Shown here one piece after another: positions 37,328 through 45,209 of a stretch of 64,000 nt of DNA. The position numbers and the translations under genes were made by a program. Source of the DNA: CAWFGW01 sp963815495 (GTDB lineage: Bacteria; Bacteroidota; Bacteroidia; Cytophagales; JAAEPT01). The first letter of the stretch is position 1. Every line of letters starts with the position of its first letter. The stretch is taken from positions 248,001-312,000 of the forward strand of contig CAWFGW010000007.1 of assembly GCA_963815495.1 (NCBI GenBank), read 5' to 3'. Below the pieces are notes generated by a model. The model had not been told where the DNA came from, made no database searches, and worked only from the letters and a program-made list of their open reading frames with translations.

Positions 37328-38142
37328 TGGAGAAAGAACAATATTTAAACGATTTAAAAGACATCAAAGAAATTATGGAGCGATCTTCTCGCTTTATATC
37401 TCTTAGCGGGTTTGCAGGTGTATTTGCGGGTATCTTTGCTTTAGCAGCTTCTTACTTGGCTTATATTACCGTTTATTCCGATCAAAATTATTTAGCATAT
37501 AGAAAAACCTATATTACGATTGATACCATTAGCACTCTCCTTTTAATTGCAGGTTTAACATTAGTATTATCTATTGGGTCTGGTATATTTTTTACTACCC
37601 AAAGAGCTAAAAAAATGAATCAACCTGTATGGAACCATCAAACAAAACGGTTATTAATCAACTTGGCTATTCCATTAGCCACAGGAGGCATTTTTAGTCT
37701 AATTTTATTATTAAAAGGGTTTATCGGCTTAGTTGCACCGATCACTTTGTTATTTTATGGTTTAGCACTTGTGAATGCGAGTAAATACACTTTGTCAGAA
37801 ATTAGAAGTTTAGGTTTATTAGAAATCATTTTAGGCTTAACTTCAACTTATTTCATTGGATATGGTTTACTATTCTGGGCTAGTAGGGTTTGGCATACTT
37901 CATATTGTATATGGCATATTAATGCACTTGAAATACGAAAAGTGAAAGACATACTAAAAGATTTAAATAAGGCCTTTGAAAACAAAATCAGACTTGGGGT
38001 AATGTCAGCCCTCATAGTCAATGATTACTTGGATTTTAATGCACTCAAATCACTTCTGGATGTAACTGACGGTAACCTATCAAGTCACTTAAAGTCATTA
38101 GAAAACTCCGAATTTATCTCATGTGAAAAAAGAATTTCTTGA
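37327..38142 (+). CDS. Apparent fusion: four-TM membrane protein reading into a winged-helix regulator through a frameshift
   Basis: 271-aa open frame. Residues 1-185 form a membrane protein with four or five helices (FAGVFAGIFALAASYLAYI; LLLIAGLTLVLSIGSGIF; LLINLAIPLATGGIFSLILL; LGLTSTYFIGYGLLFWA). After GCT at 37881 one extra base (A37882) shifts the frame. Skipping it gives VGFGILHIVYGILMHLKYEK and a stop at 37943-37945, the usual ending of this Bacteroidota membrane family. The unshifted frame instead runs through junk (SRVWHTSYCIWHINALEIRK) into the regulator that begins at GTG 37942. So this is probably two genes joined by a lesion, not a real fusion. Function of the membrane protein unknown; it is regularly paired with the regulator. 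Confidence 0.7.
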   Translation: MEKEQYLNDLKDIKEIMERSSRFISLSGFAGVFAGIFALAASYLAYITVYSDQNYLAYRKTYITIDTISTLLLIAGLTLVLSIGSGIFFTTQRAKKMNQPVWNHQTKRLLINLAIPLATGGIFSLILLLKGFIGLVAPITLLFYGLALVNASKYTLSEIRSLGLLEIILGLTSTYFIGYGLLFWASRVWHTSYCIWHINALEIRKVKDILKDLNKAFENKIRLGVMSALIVNDYLDFNALKSLLDVTDGNLSSHLKSLENSEFISCEKRIS

Positions 38143-38233
38143 CCGAAAACCAAACACAAAATATGCAATTACTAAAGAAGGAGAAATCGCTTTCAAAAAA
38201 CATATAAAAGCTTTAGAGAAATTACTGAACTAA
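37942..38233 (+). pseudogene. Winged-helix transcriptional regulator (frameshifted)
   Basis: GTG at 37942 overlaps the restored membrane-protein stop (GTGA). It encodes VKDILKDLNKAFENKIRLGV, then ALIVNDYLDFNALKSLLDVTDGN and LSSHLKSLENSEFIS, the winged-helix HTH_27/MarR-like fold. One extra T at 38122 shifts the frame. Skipping it continues with VKKEFLDRKPNTKYAITKEG and a terminal helix to TAA at 38231-38233, about 97 aa in all, normal for this family. As written, the wing is lost and translation stops at 38142. It likely binds the operator repeated at 37302-37327 and 38250-38275 (inference). Confidence 0.8.
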
Positions 38234-38249
38234 AAAATTTTATCTACAT

Positions 38250-38275
38250 ACTTTGAAACACAAAGTACTTTACAA
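38250..38275 (+). promoter_or_regulatory. Operator-like repeat, site 2
   Basis: 26 nt identical to site 1 (37302-37327). Here the inverted repeat is fuller: TACTTTG AAACA CAAAGTA, 7-bp arms and 5-nt centre, with AAAGTACTTT overlapping. It lies 18 bp upstream of the diiron-protein start, ahead of the envelope gene cluster. Confidence 0.7.
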
Positions 38276-38293
38276 CTTGAAAAAAATTGAATT

Positions 38294-39058
38294 ATGGACT
38301 TTAGAAAATGGAAAAAACATTTTGAAGCAAACAAAACTCACTTTGACCATATCGGCTGGGAAGAGGGAGATAGATTGACTGAAGAAGAGAAAAAGGCAAT
38401 CGCTTCTTCTATTCAACAATTTCAAAAAGGAGAAAACTCGGAAGGAAAAAACCTTATTCAAAGTGCTAAGGCTTTTGTGTTGAGCCAGAATGACAAAAGT
38501 TATGTAGACGCGATTCGTGGCTTCATTCAGGAAGAACAAAGTCATTCACGCGCCCTAGGAAAATTTATGGTGAAGCAGTCCATTCCTTTTATTAAGGATC
38601 ATTGGGTAGATGATTTATTTCGGCTTCTCAGAAGAGGATCAAATATTACTCGAGCTATTCTTGTACTTTCATCTGCTGAATTAATAGCCACACAGTATTA
38701 CATCGCTCTTCGGGAAGCTACGCAATCAAAAGTGTTAAAGGCTATTTGTGATCAAATTTTAATAGATGAAGATAACCATATCCGTTTCCAAGCGTATTCG
38801 CTTCACTGTATTTTAACAAAGCAAGTGATGTGGAAAAGGGTTCTCTATAAACTACTTCATGCCTCATTACTCCTAGGTACCACAGTTTCCGTATTCTTTA
38901 TCCATTTCCATGTATTTAAAAAGGCCCAGTGGAGTTTTTCAAAATTTACCAAAGGGTGTTTAAAGGAATTTATACGACTTCAGAAAATGATTCTCCAACA
39001 TCACCACTCCAACCAATTATTAACCACTCCAACCGCACACTATGAAACGTCTATTTGA
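38294..39058 (+). CDS. Ferritin-like diiron protein with C-terminal membrane helix
   Basis: 254 aa. The four-helix ferritin-like core shows carboxylate/His motifs: IQEEQSHSRALGKF (ExxH, about residue 80), SSAELIATQYY (E, about 128) and LIDEDNHIRFQAY (ExxH-like, about 157). Together these give the six ligands expected of a diiron centre. A hydrophobic stretch LLHASLLLGTTVSVFFIHFHVF (about 184-206) suggests membrane attachment. The N-terminus DFRKWKKHFEANKTHFDHIGW is also conserved in Bacteroidota relatives as far as I recall. The reaction is unknown; oxidase/hydroxylase acting on a lipid or glycan carrier is conceivable (inference). First gene of the cluster; its end overlaps the sugar transferase by 17 bp. 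Confidence 0.78.
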   Translation: MDFRKWKKHFEANKTHFDHIGWEEGDRLTEEEKKAIASSIQQFQKGENSEGKNLIQSAKAFVLSQNDKSYVDAIRGFIQEEQSHSRALGKFMVKQSIPFIKDHWVDDLFRLLRRGSNITRAILVLSSAELIATQYYIALREATQSKVLKAICDQILIDEDNHIRFQAYSLHCILTKQVMWKRVLYKLLHASLLLGTTVSVFFIHFHVFKKAQWSFSKFTKGCLKEFIRLQKMILQHHHSNQLLTTPTAHYETSI

Positions 39059-39587
39059 TATCTCAATAAGCCTCTTCGGACTCCTCGCATTCGGACCGAT
39101 GTTAATCATCATCAGTATACTTATAAAACTTGAAGATGGACAATCTGTATTCTTTGTTCAAGAACGAATCGGGTTACACAAAAAACCATTTTTTGTCTTC
39201 AAATTTCGAACCATGAGCAATGGTCAAGTTACCAGAGTTGGGAAATGGCTAAGAAATACGGGGTTAGATGAACTACCTCAAATTATTTCAATCATAAAAG
39301 GTGATATGACAATTGTTGGACCGCGTCCGCTAACACAATTTGACATTGACCGACTTCGATGGAATACGGTGCAAGCTACATCAAGATGGTATGTGAAACC
39401 AGGCTTAACTGGGCTCGCTCAAATAACTGGAGGAGTAAGTGCGTCTGCATCATTAGAGGCTGACATGCGATACATCAAAACACAATCGTTAACACTGGAT
39501 TTAAAAATCATATTCTACTCCTTCTGTATTAATATGATTGGAAAGAAAATCGTCCGCAACCACTTAATCAAAACTCATGCTTTATAA
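39042..39587 (+). CDS. Bacterial sugar transferase (undecaprenyl-phosphate sugar phosphotransferase type)
   Basis: 181 aa. N-terminal membrane helix (LFDISISLFGLLAFGPMLIIISILI), FFVQERIGLHKKPFFVFKFRTM, GLDELPQIISIIKGDMTIVGPRPL and KPGLTGLAQITGG: all hallmarks of the WcaJ/PglC-type monotopic phosphoglycosyl transferase. The basic/acidic catalytic pair lies in LDELPQ (Asp-Glu). The enzyme moves a sugar phosphate from UDP-sugar to undecaprenyl phosphate, starting glycan synthesis. It is small (core domain only). It overlaps the genes on both sides, so it belongs to a tightly coupled operon with the diiron protein and DgkA. Confidence 0.92.
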   Translation: MKRLFDISISLFGLLAFGPMLIIISILIKLEDGQSVFFVQERIGLHKKPFFVFKFRTMSNGQVTRVGKWLRNTGLDELPQIISIIKGDMTIVGPRPLTQFDIDRLRWNTVQATSRWYVKPGLTGLAQITGGVSASASLEADMRYIKTQSLTLDLKIIFYSFCINMIGKKIVRNHLIKTHAL

Positions 39588-39936
39588 ATTCATATTTAAT
39601 CGGATTAACTCATTTACCTACGCTATTCGGGGTTTGAAAAATGCTTTAAAAAGCGAACCTAATTTACAAATCCACTCGCTAGCGCTTATCGTGTTAGTTC
39701 CTCTTGGTATAATTCTAAAATTCGATGCGATAGAATGGATTGCCATTCTAACATGTTCAGGTTTGGTGATCAGTTGTGAATTAATAAACACTGCTGTCGA
39801 AAAACTCTCCGATTTTGTAGCACCTCATATCCATCCACAAATTGCAATTATCAAAGACATTAGTGCAGCAGCTGTACTCATCACTGCCTTATTTTCTAGT
39901 GCTATCGGCTTAATCATTATCATAAATAAATTCTAA
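39577..39936 (+). CDS. dgkA: Diacylglycerol/undecaprenol kinase family protein
   Basis: 119 aa, usual size. Signature ELINTAVEKLSD and IKDISAAAVLITAL give the catalytic Glu and the Asp/Glu metal site. Three membrane helices. N-terminal amphipathic segment NRINSFTYAIRGLKNALKSEPN is typical. In Gram-positives the homologue phosphorylates undecaprenol; in proteobacteria, diacylglycerol. Beside an undecaprenyl-phosphate-dependent sugar transferase, undecaprenol recycling is a reasonable guess. It overlaps both neighbours (11 bp and 1 bp). Confidence 0.9.
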   Translation: MLYKFIFNRINSFTYAIRGLKNALKSEPNLQIHSLALIVLVPLGIILKFDAIEWIAILTCSGLVISCELINTAVEKLSDFVAPHIHPQIAIIKDISAAAVLITALFSSAIGLIIIINKF

Positions 39937-40595
39937 TGAAAACTAAATACTTATCCCCTACGAGCTATTTGCTCTTTATCATCAGTATATTCTTATGCTG
40001 TGGCATTCTTTATCGCTACCACATCAGTAATTCCATTCGGTATTTCTTTTTGATTTGGAATTTGTTGCTTGCCTGGATTCCTTATTTAATAGCTATCAGA
40101 GTAAACCAAAAAAAATCGTTTCAAATGACTGACCTCATTTGGATTTTTATTTGGTGTCTTTTCTTTCCCAATGCACCTTACATTATTACCGATTTCTTTC
40201 ACCTGACCAAAAAGGCTGATATACCTTTATGGTACGATACTCTAATCATCTATGGCTTTTCTTTTATGGGTTTATTCTTAGGCTTAAGTTCGATGTCTGA
40301 AATAAATACTCACTTAAAAAAATGTTTCAACAACCTCTTCATAGATGTTATCACAGCCATATTTTGTTTTGTTGCTGCATTTGGAATCTATATTGGGCGC
40401 TACCAGCGTTGGAACAGTTGGGATATCCTTAGCTCTCCTCTCCTACTATTTAAAAACATCTTCGATACCATAATTGATTATCCCCACAATGGCATTTTAC
40501 ACTTTAGTGTTCTCTTTGGTGGATTTCTGTTAGTCACTTATTCGTTATTGAAAAGTCTGGTAGCAAAACAACAAAATGATGAAAACCGAGTTTAG
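39936..40595 (+). CDS. DUF1361 membrane protein
   Basis: 219 aa, six or so membrane helices. Family motifs are clear: LLLAWIPYLIAI, CLFFPNAPYIITDFFHL (about 75-90) and FGIYIGRYQRWNSWDIL (about 150-166). The conserved polar residues in these loops suggest an active or binding site at one membrane face, but no function is established for DUF1361. It starts on the DgkA stop (ATGA-type overlap) and overlaps the next gene by 20 bp, so it is part of the envelope operon. Confidence 0.88.
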   Translation: MKTKYLSPTSYLLFIISIFLCCGILYRYHISNSIRYFFLIWNLLLAWIPYLIAIRVNQKKSFQMTDLIWIFIWCLFFPNAPYIITDFFHLTKKADIPLWYDTLIIYGFSFMGLFLGLSSMSEINTHLKKCFNNLFIDVITAIFCFVAAFGIYIGRYQRWNSWDILSSPLLLFKNIFDTIIDYPHNGILHFSVLFGGFLLVTYSLLKSLVAKQQNDENRV

Positions 40596-42144
40596 CAACT
40601 GTGATTACACAAACCTTAATTATAATAAAAAAACAATCATGAAAAATGTGTCAATAAGTTTTGTAGTTGTAATCAGTGCCATTATACTAACACTATTATT
40701 TAACCACCACCCTTTGGGTTTAAATGTAGTGATTTTCGAGGTATTAGTTCTTGGGTACTTCCTATATAAACAAAGAATAAAGCGTTATAACCAACTATCG
40801 ATCTACAGTAGCCTTCTACTGTTTACGTCTTCAATTTTTACAGTTATAACCTACTCCACCTTTGCATACATCATGAACTTCTTGAGTCTACTTTTATTTG
40901 TTGGCACTCATCTATATCCTCAAGCGCAATCCGTTTTAACTTCTATCGGATTAGCATTCAGCAATATTATTCAATCTCAGCAGCTATTTTTCAAACAGCT
41001 ATTTCAATCAAAAATTCAAGGTAAGAACCTAAGTAAATATGTAGCACAAATCCGAATATTTGTACTACCCTTGGGTGTTATCATCTTGTTTGTTGTAATC
41101 TATCAACAGTCCAACCCCATGTTTAACACACTGGTATTAACCATTCAAAAATGGTTTAAAAGCACAGTGAATATGCTTTTTAAAAACATAGACTTTAACA
41201 CCATCTTCACTTTCGTTGTAGGCATATTTATTAGTAATGTAATTTTTCAAAAATGGGTAAATCAATCATTAAAAAACATCGATTTAAATGCATCAGATCA
41301 CTATATCCGTTCACGAAAACCTAGAGAAAGTAAAACAAACTTTATCGCTTTAAAAAATCAATATAGATCTGGTATTTTCCTCTTTGCTTCCTTAAACATC
41401 CTTCTGCTTGTATTAAATAGTTTAGATATTTATCTCGTTTGGTTTAATTTTAATTGGGGAAATGAAACACTAAAAGCCTTTGTACATGAAGGCACGCAAT
41501 ACTTATTGATTTCTATTTTTATATCCATTGGCTTAACACTATACTTCTTCAAAGGAAATTTAAATTTCTATTCTAAAAATACCTTACTAAAAACACTCTG
41601 TTATTTTTGGATTGGTCAGAACGCATTATTAACCTGTTCTGTAGCTATTCGCAATTACTGGTATGTGCATTATTTTTCATTAGCCCACCTTCGAATAGGT
41701 TTGATTATCTTTCTAATCCTCACACTATATGGTCTGTACTCGATTTATATAAAAGTGAAATATAAAAAATCTAGTTTTTACTTATTTCGAACAAACGTCT
41801 TGATGACAATCTCATTTTTAACACTTTGCTCCTTTTTTGATTGGGATAAAATTATTGCACACTACAATGTAAATCAGGCGGGTAAATCGTACTACCACCT
41901 CAATTATATTTCAGATCTTTCATATAAAACAATTCCCATAGTTTCTTTATCAGAAGATGAGTTACAACAAATTGAGTCGTATCAAAAAAAGAAATATTAT
42001 TTTGAGAAAGATGTACTCTCACCTGAAGCTTATTTAGACCGATTGGAAAACCGAAAAATGAAATTCAAAACGGAATGGGAGAGCAAAGGTTTTTTATCAT
42101 GGAACTTGCCTGAGTATTTGGCTTATCGAGAATTGTTTGAATGA
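40576..42144 (+). CDS. DUF4173 multi-spanning membrane protein
   Basis: 522 aa with about 11 membrane helices. The C-terminal half carries the DUF4173 pattern: LKAFVHEGTQYLLISIFISIG, FWIGQNALLTCSVAIRNYWYV and LRIGLIIFLILTLYGLYSIYI, then a soluble tail with DWDKIIAHYNVNQAGK and YLDRLENRKMKFKTEW. The start is ambiguous: ATGATG at 40576 overlaps DUF1361, while ATG 40639 (MKNVSISF) gives a neater membrane start. Function unknown; in several phyla these proteins accompany small regulators and envelope genes. Last gene of the cluster. Confidence 0.85.
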   Translation: MMKTEFSNCDYTNLNYNKKTIMKNVSISFVVVISAIILTLLFNHHPLGLNVVIFEVLVLGYFLYKQRIKRYNQLSIYSSLLLFTSSIFTVITYSTFAYIMNFLSLLLFVGTHLYPQAQSVLTSIGLAFSNIIQSQQLFFKQLFQSKIQGKNLSKYVAQIRIFVLPLGVIILFVVIYQQSNPMFNTLVLTIQKWFKSTVNMLFKNIDFNTIFTFVVGIFISNVIFQKWVNQSLKNIDLNASDHYIRSRKPRESKTNFIALKNQYRSGIFLFASLNILLLVLNSLDIYLVWFNFNWGNETLKAFVHEGTQYLLISIFISIGLTLYFFKGNLNFYSKNTLLKTLCYFWIGQNALLTCSVAIRNYWYVHYFSLAHLRIGLIIFLILTLYGLYSIYIKVKYKKSSFYLFRTNVLMTISFLTLCSFFDWDKIIAHYNVNQAGKSYYHLNYISDLSYKTIPIVSLSEDELQQIESYQKKKYYFEKDVLSPEAYLDRLENRKMKFKTEWESKGFLSWNLPEYLAYRELFE

Positions 42145-42256
42145 TAAAAATTCTAACAGCTAAAATTTTGAGTGAATAAAGAATAAAGATGAAAAAATGA
42201 ACTAGTAAAAATTAGTGAATTCTTTATTGGTTGAACAAAGAAAAAAACAATAAAAA

Positions 42257-42610
42257 CTATTCCATTCGTTTTTTCATCTCTTCTATTTCTGCGGCCATTT
42301 TTTCTACTATTTTTTGAAGTTCATCCACCTTTTTAGTAACTGCCTTACCTCCATTTATACCATATTGTTCTTTGGATTCTTCCAAAACCAGTTTGCTTTT
42401 CTTTCTCCCGGTAATCAACCAGTTTAAATCAATATTATCAAATGACAAACCAATTTTATTTAAGACCTCACAACTAGGTTTTGTTCTCCTTCCTTTCACA
42501 ATATTATGTATTACAGCAGGGTTAACACCTATTTTGGCAGCAAAAGCATTGATATTATAACCATTGCTTTTGATAAATTTCAATAACCTATCGTTTACTT
42601 CTTTTTCCAA
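42257..42610 (-). CDS. XRE-family phage-type repressor with C-terminal coiled coil
   Basis: 117 aa. HTH about 6-65: NINAFAAKIGVNPAVIHNIVKGRRTKPSCEVL with the phage-repressor landmark LNWLITGRKK. The C-terminal 35 residues (KKVDELQKIVEKMAAEIEEMKKRM) form an amphipathic coiled coil, probably for dimerisation. It is divergently transcribed from two small genes across an 87-bp gap with a 13-bp palindrome, a classic repressor/operator layout. No peptidase S24 domain, so it is not LexA/CI-cleavable. Confidence 0.88.
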   Translation of the reverse strand: MEKEVNDRLLKFIKSNGYNINAFAAKIGVNPAVIHNIVKGRRTKPSCEVLNKIGLSFDNIDLNWLITGRKKSKLVLEESKEQYGINGGKAVTKKVDELQKIVEKMAAEIEEMKKRME

Positions 42611-42670
42611 TGATATTTTTTTATTACATTTGAAAATAACTTTTACCTCTTTTTATATCGAGTAAAAGAC

Positions 42671-42687
42671 TTTGTAGTACAAATATA
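42671..42687. promoter_or_regulatory. Palindromic operator overlapping repressor promoter
   Basis: TTTGTA G TACAAA (42671-42683) is a perfect 13-bp palindrome. It overlaps a minus-strand TATATTTG (-7 element, 42680-42687) that would transcribe the XRE gene with a leader of about 60 nt. It lies 14 bp before the start of the rightward small gene, so one bound dimer could control both directions. Confidence 0.65.
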
Positions 42688-42697
42688 CCACAAGGTT

Positions 42698-42907
42698 ATG
42701 ATAAGTTTTAATGAAATAAAAGATAAAGCTCAAAGTGGCGATTATATGAGGGTGGCGGAAATCTGCAACTGCTCAATTAAAACGGTTCGAGCCGTAGTAG
42801 ATGGCTATCGAATAGATCACCATTATATTCAATATACTTTTTCAAAAATTATCGCTTATCGAACAAAACTTAAATTACACGTCAAGGAACTTCAAAAAAA
42901 TAAATAA
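42698..42907 (+). CDS. Small HTH-like DNA-binding protein
   Basis: 69 aa. DYMRVAEICNCSIKTVRAVVDGYR (about 15-38) reads as a helix-turn-helix, of the type seen in small Bacteroidota proteins next to XRE repressors, with a basic C-terminal helix (FSKIIAYRTKLKLHVKELQKNK). It starts 14 bp after the operator palindrome and ends 1 bp before the next gene's start. Possibly a Cro- or excisionase-like partner of the XRE repressor (inference). No integrase or other phage gene is nearby. Confidence 0.75.
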   Translation: MISFNEIKDKAQSGDYMRVAEICNCSIKTVRAVVDGYRIDHHYIQYTFSKIIAYRTKLKLHVKELQKNK

Positions 42908-42908
42908 G

Positions 42909-43154
42909 ATGGATCCAAACCAACCCCCTCAAATCATCCGCAACCCTTTTCATGATATCATTGATGAATTTATTGAAAAGACAGATATCCAATCACTACA
43001 CAATAGTCTTTACACGACATATTTTGATTATCTAAAATCTGCTCCCCAGACAGATACTTTTTCATTTAAGAAAGCCTCGAATGATATCTATATACTCTTA
43101 GAGTTTTTAAAAAATCTTGAGAAAATCAGTCAAAAAAATAAGCCGAATGATTAA
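42909..43154 (+). CDS. Small protein of unknown function in XRE module
   Basis: 81 aa, acidic to neutral, mostly helical by eye (NPFHDIIDEFIEKTDIQSLHNSL; ASNDIYILLEFLKNLEKISQ). No signal peptide or membrane helix; I recognise no family. It starts 1 bp after the stop of the HTH-like gene, so the two are coupled. The last codons (PND stop) form the left arm of the transcription terminator. Confidence 0.7.
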   Translation: MDPNQPPQIIRNPFHDIIDEFIEKTDIQSLHNSLYTTYFDYLKSAPQTDTFSFKKASNDIYILLEFLKNLEKISQKNKPND

Positions 43155-43168
43155 AAATCATTCGGCTT
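43140..43168. terminator. Bidirectional terminator between XRE module and dnaK
   Basis: 12-bp stem AAGCCGAATGAT / ATCATTCGGCTT with a 5-nt loop, overlapping the final codons of the 81-aa gene. It lies 25 bp beyond the dnaK stop. Confidence 0.85.
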
Positions 43169-43193
43169 AAAGTTTATCCTTTAAAAGGAATCT

Positions 43194-45116
43194 TTATTTC
43201 TTCTCTTCTTCTTCAGTTACTTCTTCGAAGTCAACATCTTGTGCTGAGCTATCAGAATCGGAACTTCCACCTTGAGCCTCTGCTCCTGGTTGAGCACCAC
43301 CTTCAGCTTGTTGTGCATTATAGATGTCTTGAGAAGCAGCTTGCCACACTTCATTAATCTTTGTTAATGCACCTTCAATTGCTGTTGCGTCTTTCGATTC
43401 ATAAGCTGTTTTCAAGTCAGCTAATGCACCTTCAATGGCAGTCTTGTTAGGAGCAGAAAGTTTATCACCATACTCTTTCAATTGACTTTCTGTTTGGAAA
43501 ATCATTGCATCAGCTTGGTTTAACTTTTCGGCAGTTTCTTTGGCTGCTTTATCAGCATCAGCATTAGCTTCAGCTTCAGCTTTCATCTTTTGAATTTCCT
43601 CATCTGTTAATCCAGAAGAAGCTTCAATCTTGATTTTTTGCTCTTTACCTGTTCCTTTATCTTTTGCTGATACATTTAAGATACCGTTAGCATCAATATC
43701 GAAAGTTACCTCAATTTGTGGTACACCACGTTGTGCTGGTGGTATATCGCTCAAATGAAACTGACCAATCGATTTGTTATCCTTAGCCATTGGACGCTCT
43801 CCTTGTAGTACATGGATTTGTACGGACGGCTGATTATCTGATGCTGTTGAGAACACTTCCGATTTTTTAGTTGGAATAGTGGTGTTTGACTCAATCAATT
43901 TAGTAAATACACCCCCCATGGTCTCAATACCTAGAGATAATGGCGTAACATCCAACAATAAAACGTCTTGAACTTCCCCTGTTAATACACCACCTTGAAT
44001 TGCTGCACCAATAGCCACAACTTCATCTGGATTAACACCTTTCGAAGGTTTTTTACCAAAGAACTTTTCAACTTCTTCTTGGATTCGTGGAATACGAGTT
44101 GATCCACCTACTAAGATTACTTCATTAATATCGGATGTAGAAAGACCTGCATCTTGCAACGCTTTTTTACAAGGATCTAATGATCTTCTTATTAAGCTGT
44201 CAGCCAATTTCTCAAACTGAGAACGAGATAAGGTTTTCACCAAGTGTTTTGGAATACCATCCACTGGCATGATGTAAGGTAAGTTGATTTCAGTAGAGGT
44301 ACTTGAAGACAACTCAATTTTTGCTTTTTCAGCAGCTTCTTTCAAACGTTGAAGCGCCATTGGGTCTTGCTTTAAGTCAATACCTTCATCTTTTTTGAAC
44401 TCACCTGCTAACCAGTCAATGATTACTTGGTCAAAGTCATCTCCACCTAAGTGGGTATCACCATTCGTTGATTTCACTTCAAATACACCATCTCCTAATT
44501 CAAGGATTGAAATATCAAAAGTACCACCACCAAGGTCAAACACTGCAATGGTTTGATCAACATTTTTCTTATCTAGACCATAAGCCAAAGCTGCTGCTGT
44601 AGGCTCATTGATAATTCTCTTTACATCTAAACCAGCTATTTGCCCAGCTTCTTTTGTTGCTTGACGTTCTGCATCGTTGAAGTAAGCAGGAACTGTAATC
44701 ACAGCTTCTGTTACTGTAGTACCTAAATAATCTTCAGCTGTACTCTTCATTTTTTGAAGAATGATTGCAGAAATTTCTTGTGGTGTAAATGTTCTATCAC
44801 CAATTTTTATACGTGGAGTGTCGTTGCTTCCAGATTCAACCGTGTAAGGTACTTGGCTAATTTCACCCTTTACATCAGTGAACTTTTTACCCATAAATCG
44901 CTTTACAGAAGAAATCGTGTTTTGCGGATTTGTAATTGCTTGACGTTTCGCTGGATCTCCAACTTTACGTTCGCCATTACCGCCATCCAAAAATGCTACA
45001 ATTGAAGGTGTTGTTCTTCTACCTTCACTATTAGGAATAACTACAGGCTCATTACCTTCCATTACTGAAACGCAAGAGTTGGTTGTTCCTAAGTCAATAC
45101 CAATAATTTTTCCCAT
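43194..45116 (-). CDS. dnaK: Molecular chaperone DnaK (Hsp70)
   Basis: 640 aa, full length. ATPase domain: GKIIGIDLGTTNSCVSVMEG, VPAYFNDAERQATKEAG, IAVFDLGGGTFDISILELG, VILVGGSTRIPRIQ. Linker DVLLLDVTPLSLGIETMGG, beta-sandwich substrate domain (about 390-505), helical lid, and Gly/Ser-rich tail ending in VDFEEVTEEEEKK. No dnaJ or grpE is adjacent. No CIRCE element upstream, but a perfect inverted repeat lies at 45191-45209, 75 bp before the start. It is flanked downstream by a shared terminator. Confidence 0.98.
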   Translation of the reverse strand: MGKIIGIDLGTTNSCVSVMEGNEPVVIPNSEGRRTTPSIVAFLDGGNGERKVGDPAKRQAITNPQNTISSVKRFMGKKFTDVKGEISQVPYTVESGSNDTPRIKIGDRTFTPQEISAIILQKMKSTAEDYLGTTVTEAVITVPAYFNDAERQATKEAGQIAGLDVKRIINEPTAAALAYGLDKKNVDQTIAVFDLGGGTFDISILELGDGVFEVKSTNGDTHLGGDDFDQVIIDWLAGEFKKDEGIDLKQDPMALQRLKEAAEKAKIELSSSTSTEINLPYIMPVDGIPKHLVKTLSRSQFEKLADSLIRRSLDPCKKALQDAGLSTSDINEVILVGGSTRIPRIQEEVEKFFGKKPSKGVNPDEVVAIGAAIQGGVLTGEVQDVLLLDVTPLSLGIETMGGVFTKLIESNTTIPTKKSEVFSTASDNQPSVQIHVLQGERPMAKDNKSIGQFHLSDIPPAQRGVPQIEVTFDIDANGILNVSAKDKGTGKEQKIKIEASSGLTDEEIQKMKAEAEANADADKAAKETAEKLNQADAMIFQTESQLKEYGDKLSAPNKTAIEGALADLKTAYESKDATAIEGALTKINEVWQAASQDIYNAQQAEGGAQPGAEAQGGSSDSDSSAQDVDFEEVTEEEEKK

Positions 45117-45190
45117 GATATATTATTTTACTTTATTATAATTTCAATTTCGGAAAAAACAATTATCAATGAATATGCCACCATCTCTTT

Positions 45191-45209
45191 TTGTGACACA
45201 ATGTCACAA
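45191..45209. promoter_or_regulatory. Inverted repeat upstream of dnaK, candidate operator
   Basis: TTGTGACA CAA TGTCACAA: 8-bp perfect arms, 3-nt centre. The flanks lack a terminator T-run in the minus direction. It lies between the glycosyltransferase stop (45224) and the dnaK start. Its TGTGA-N7-TCACA core resembles CRP/FNR-type sites with one extra central base. Confidence 0.6.

Noticed and set aside
37327..38142. Genuine fusion of membrane protein and DNA-binding domain (one-component membrane regulator)
   Set aside because: The alternative frame restores a conserved membrane-protein end and a GTGA overlap to a separate regulator gene; the fused linker is unlike either family.
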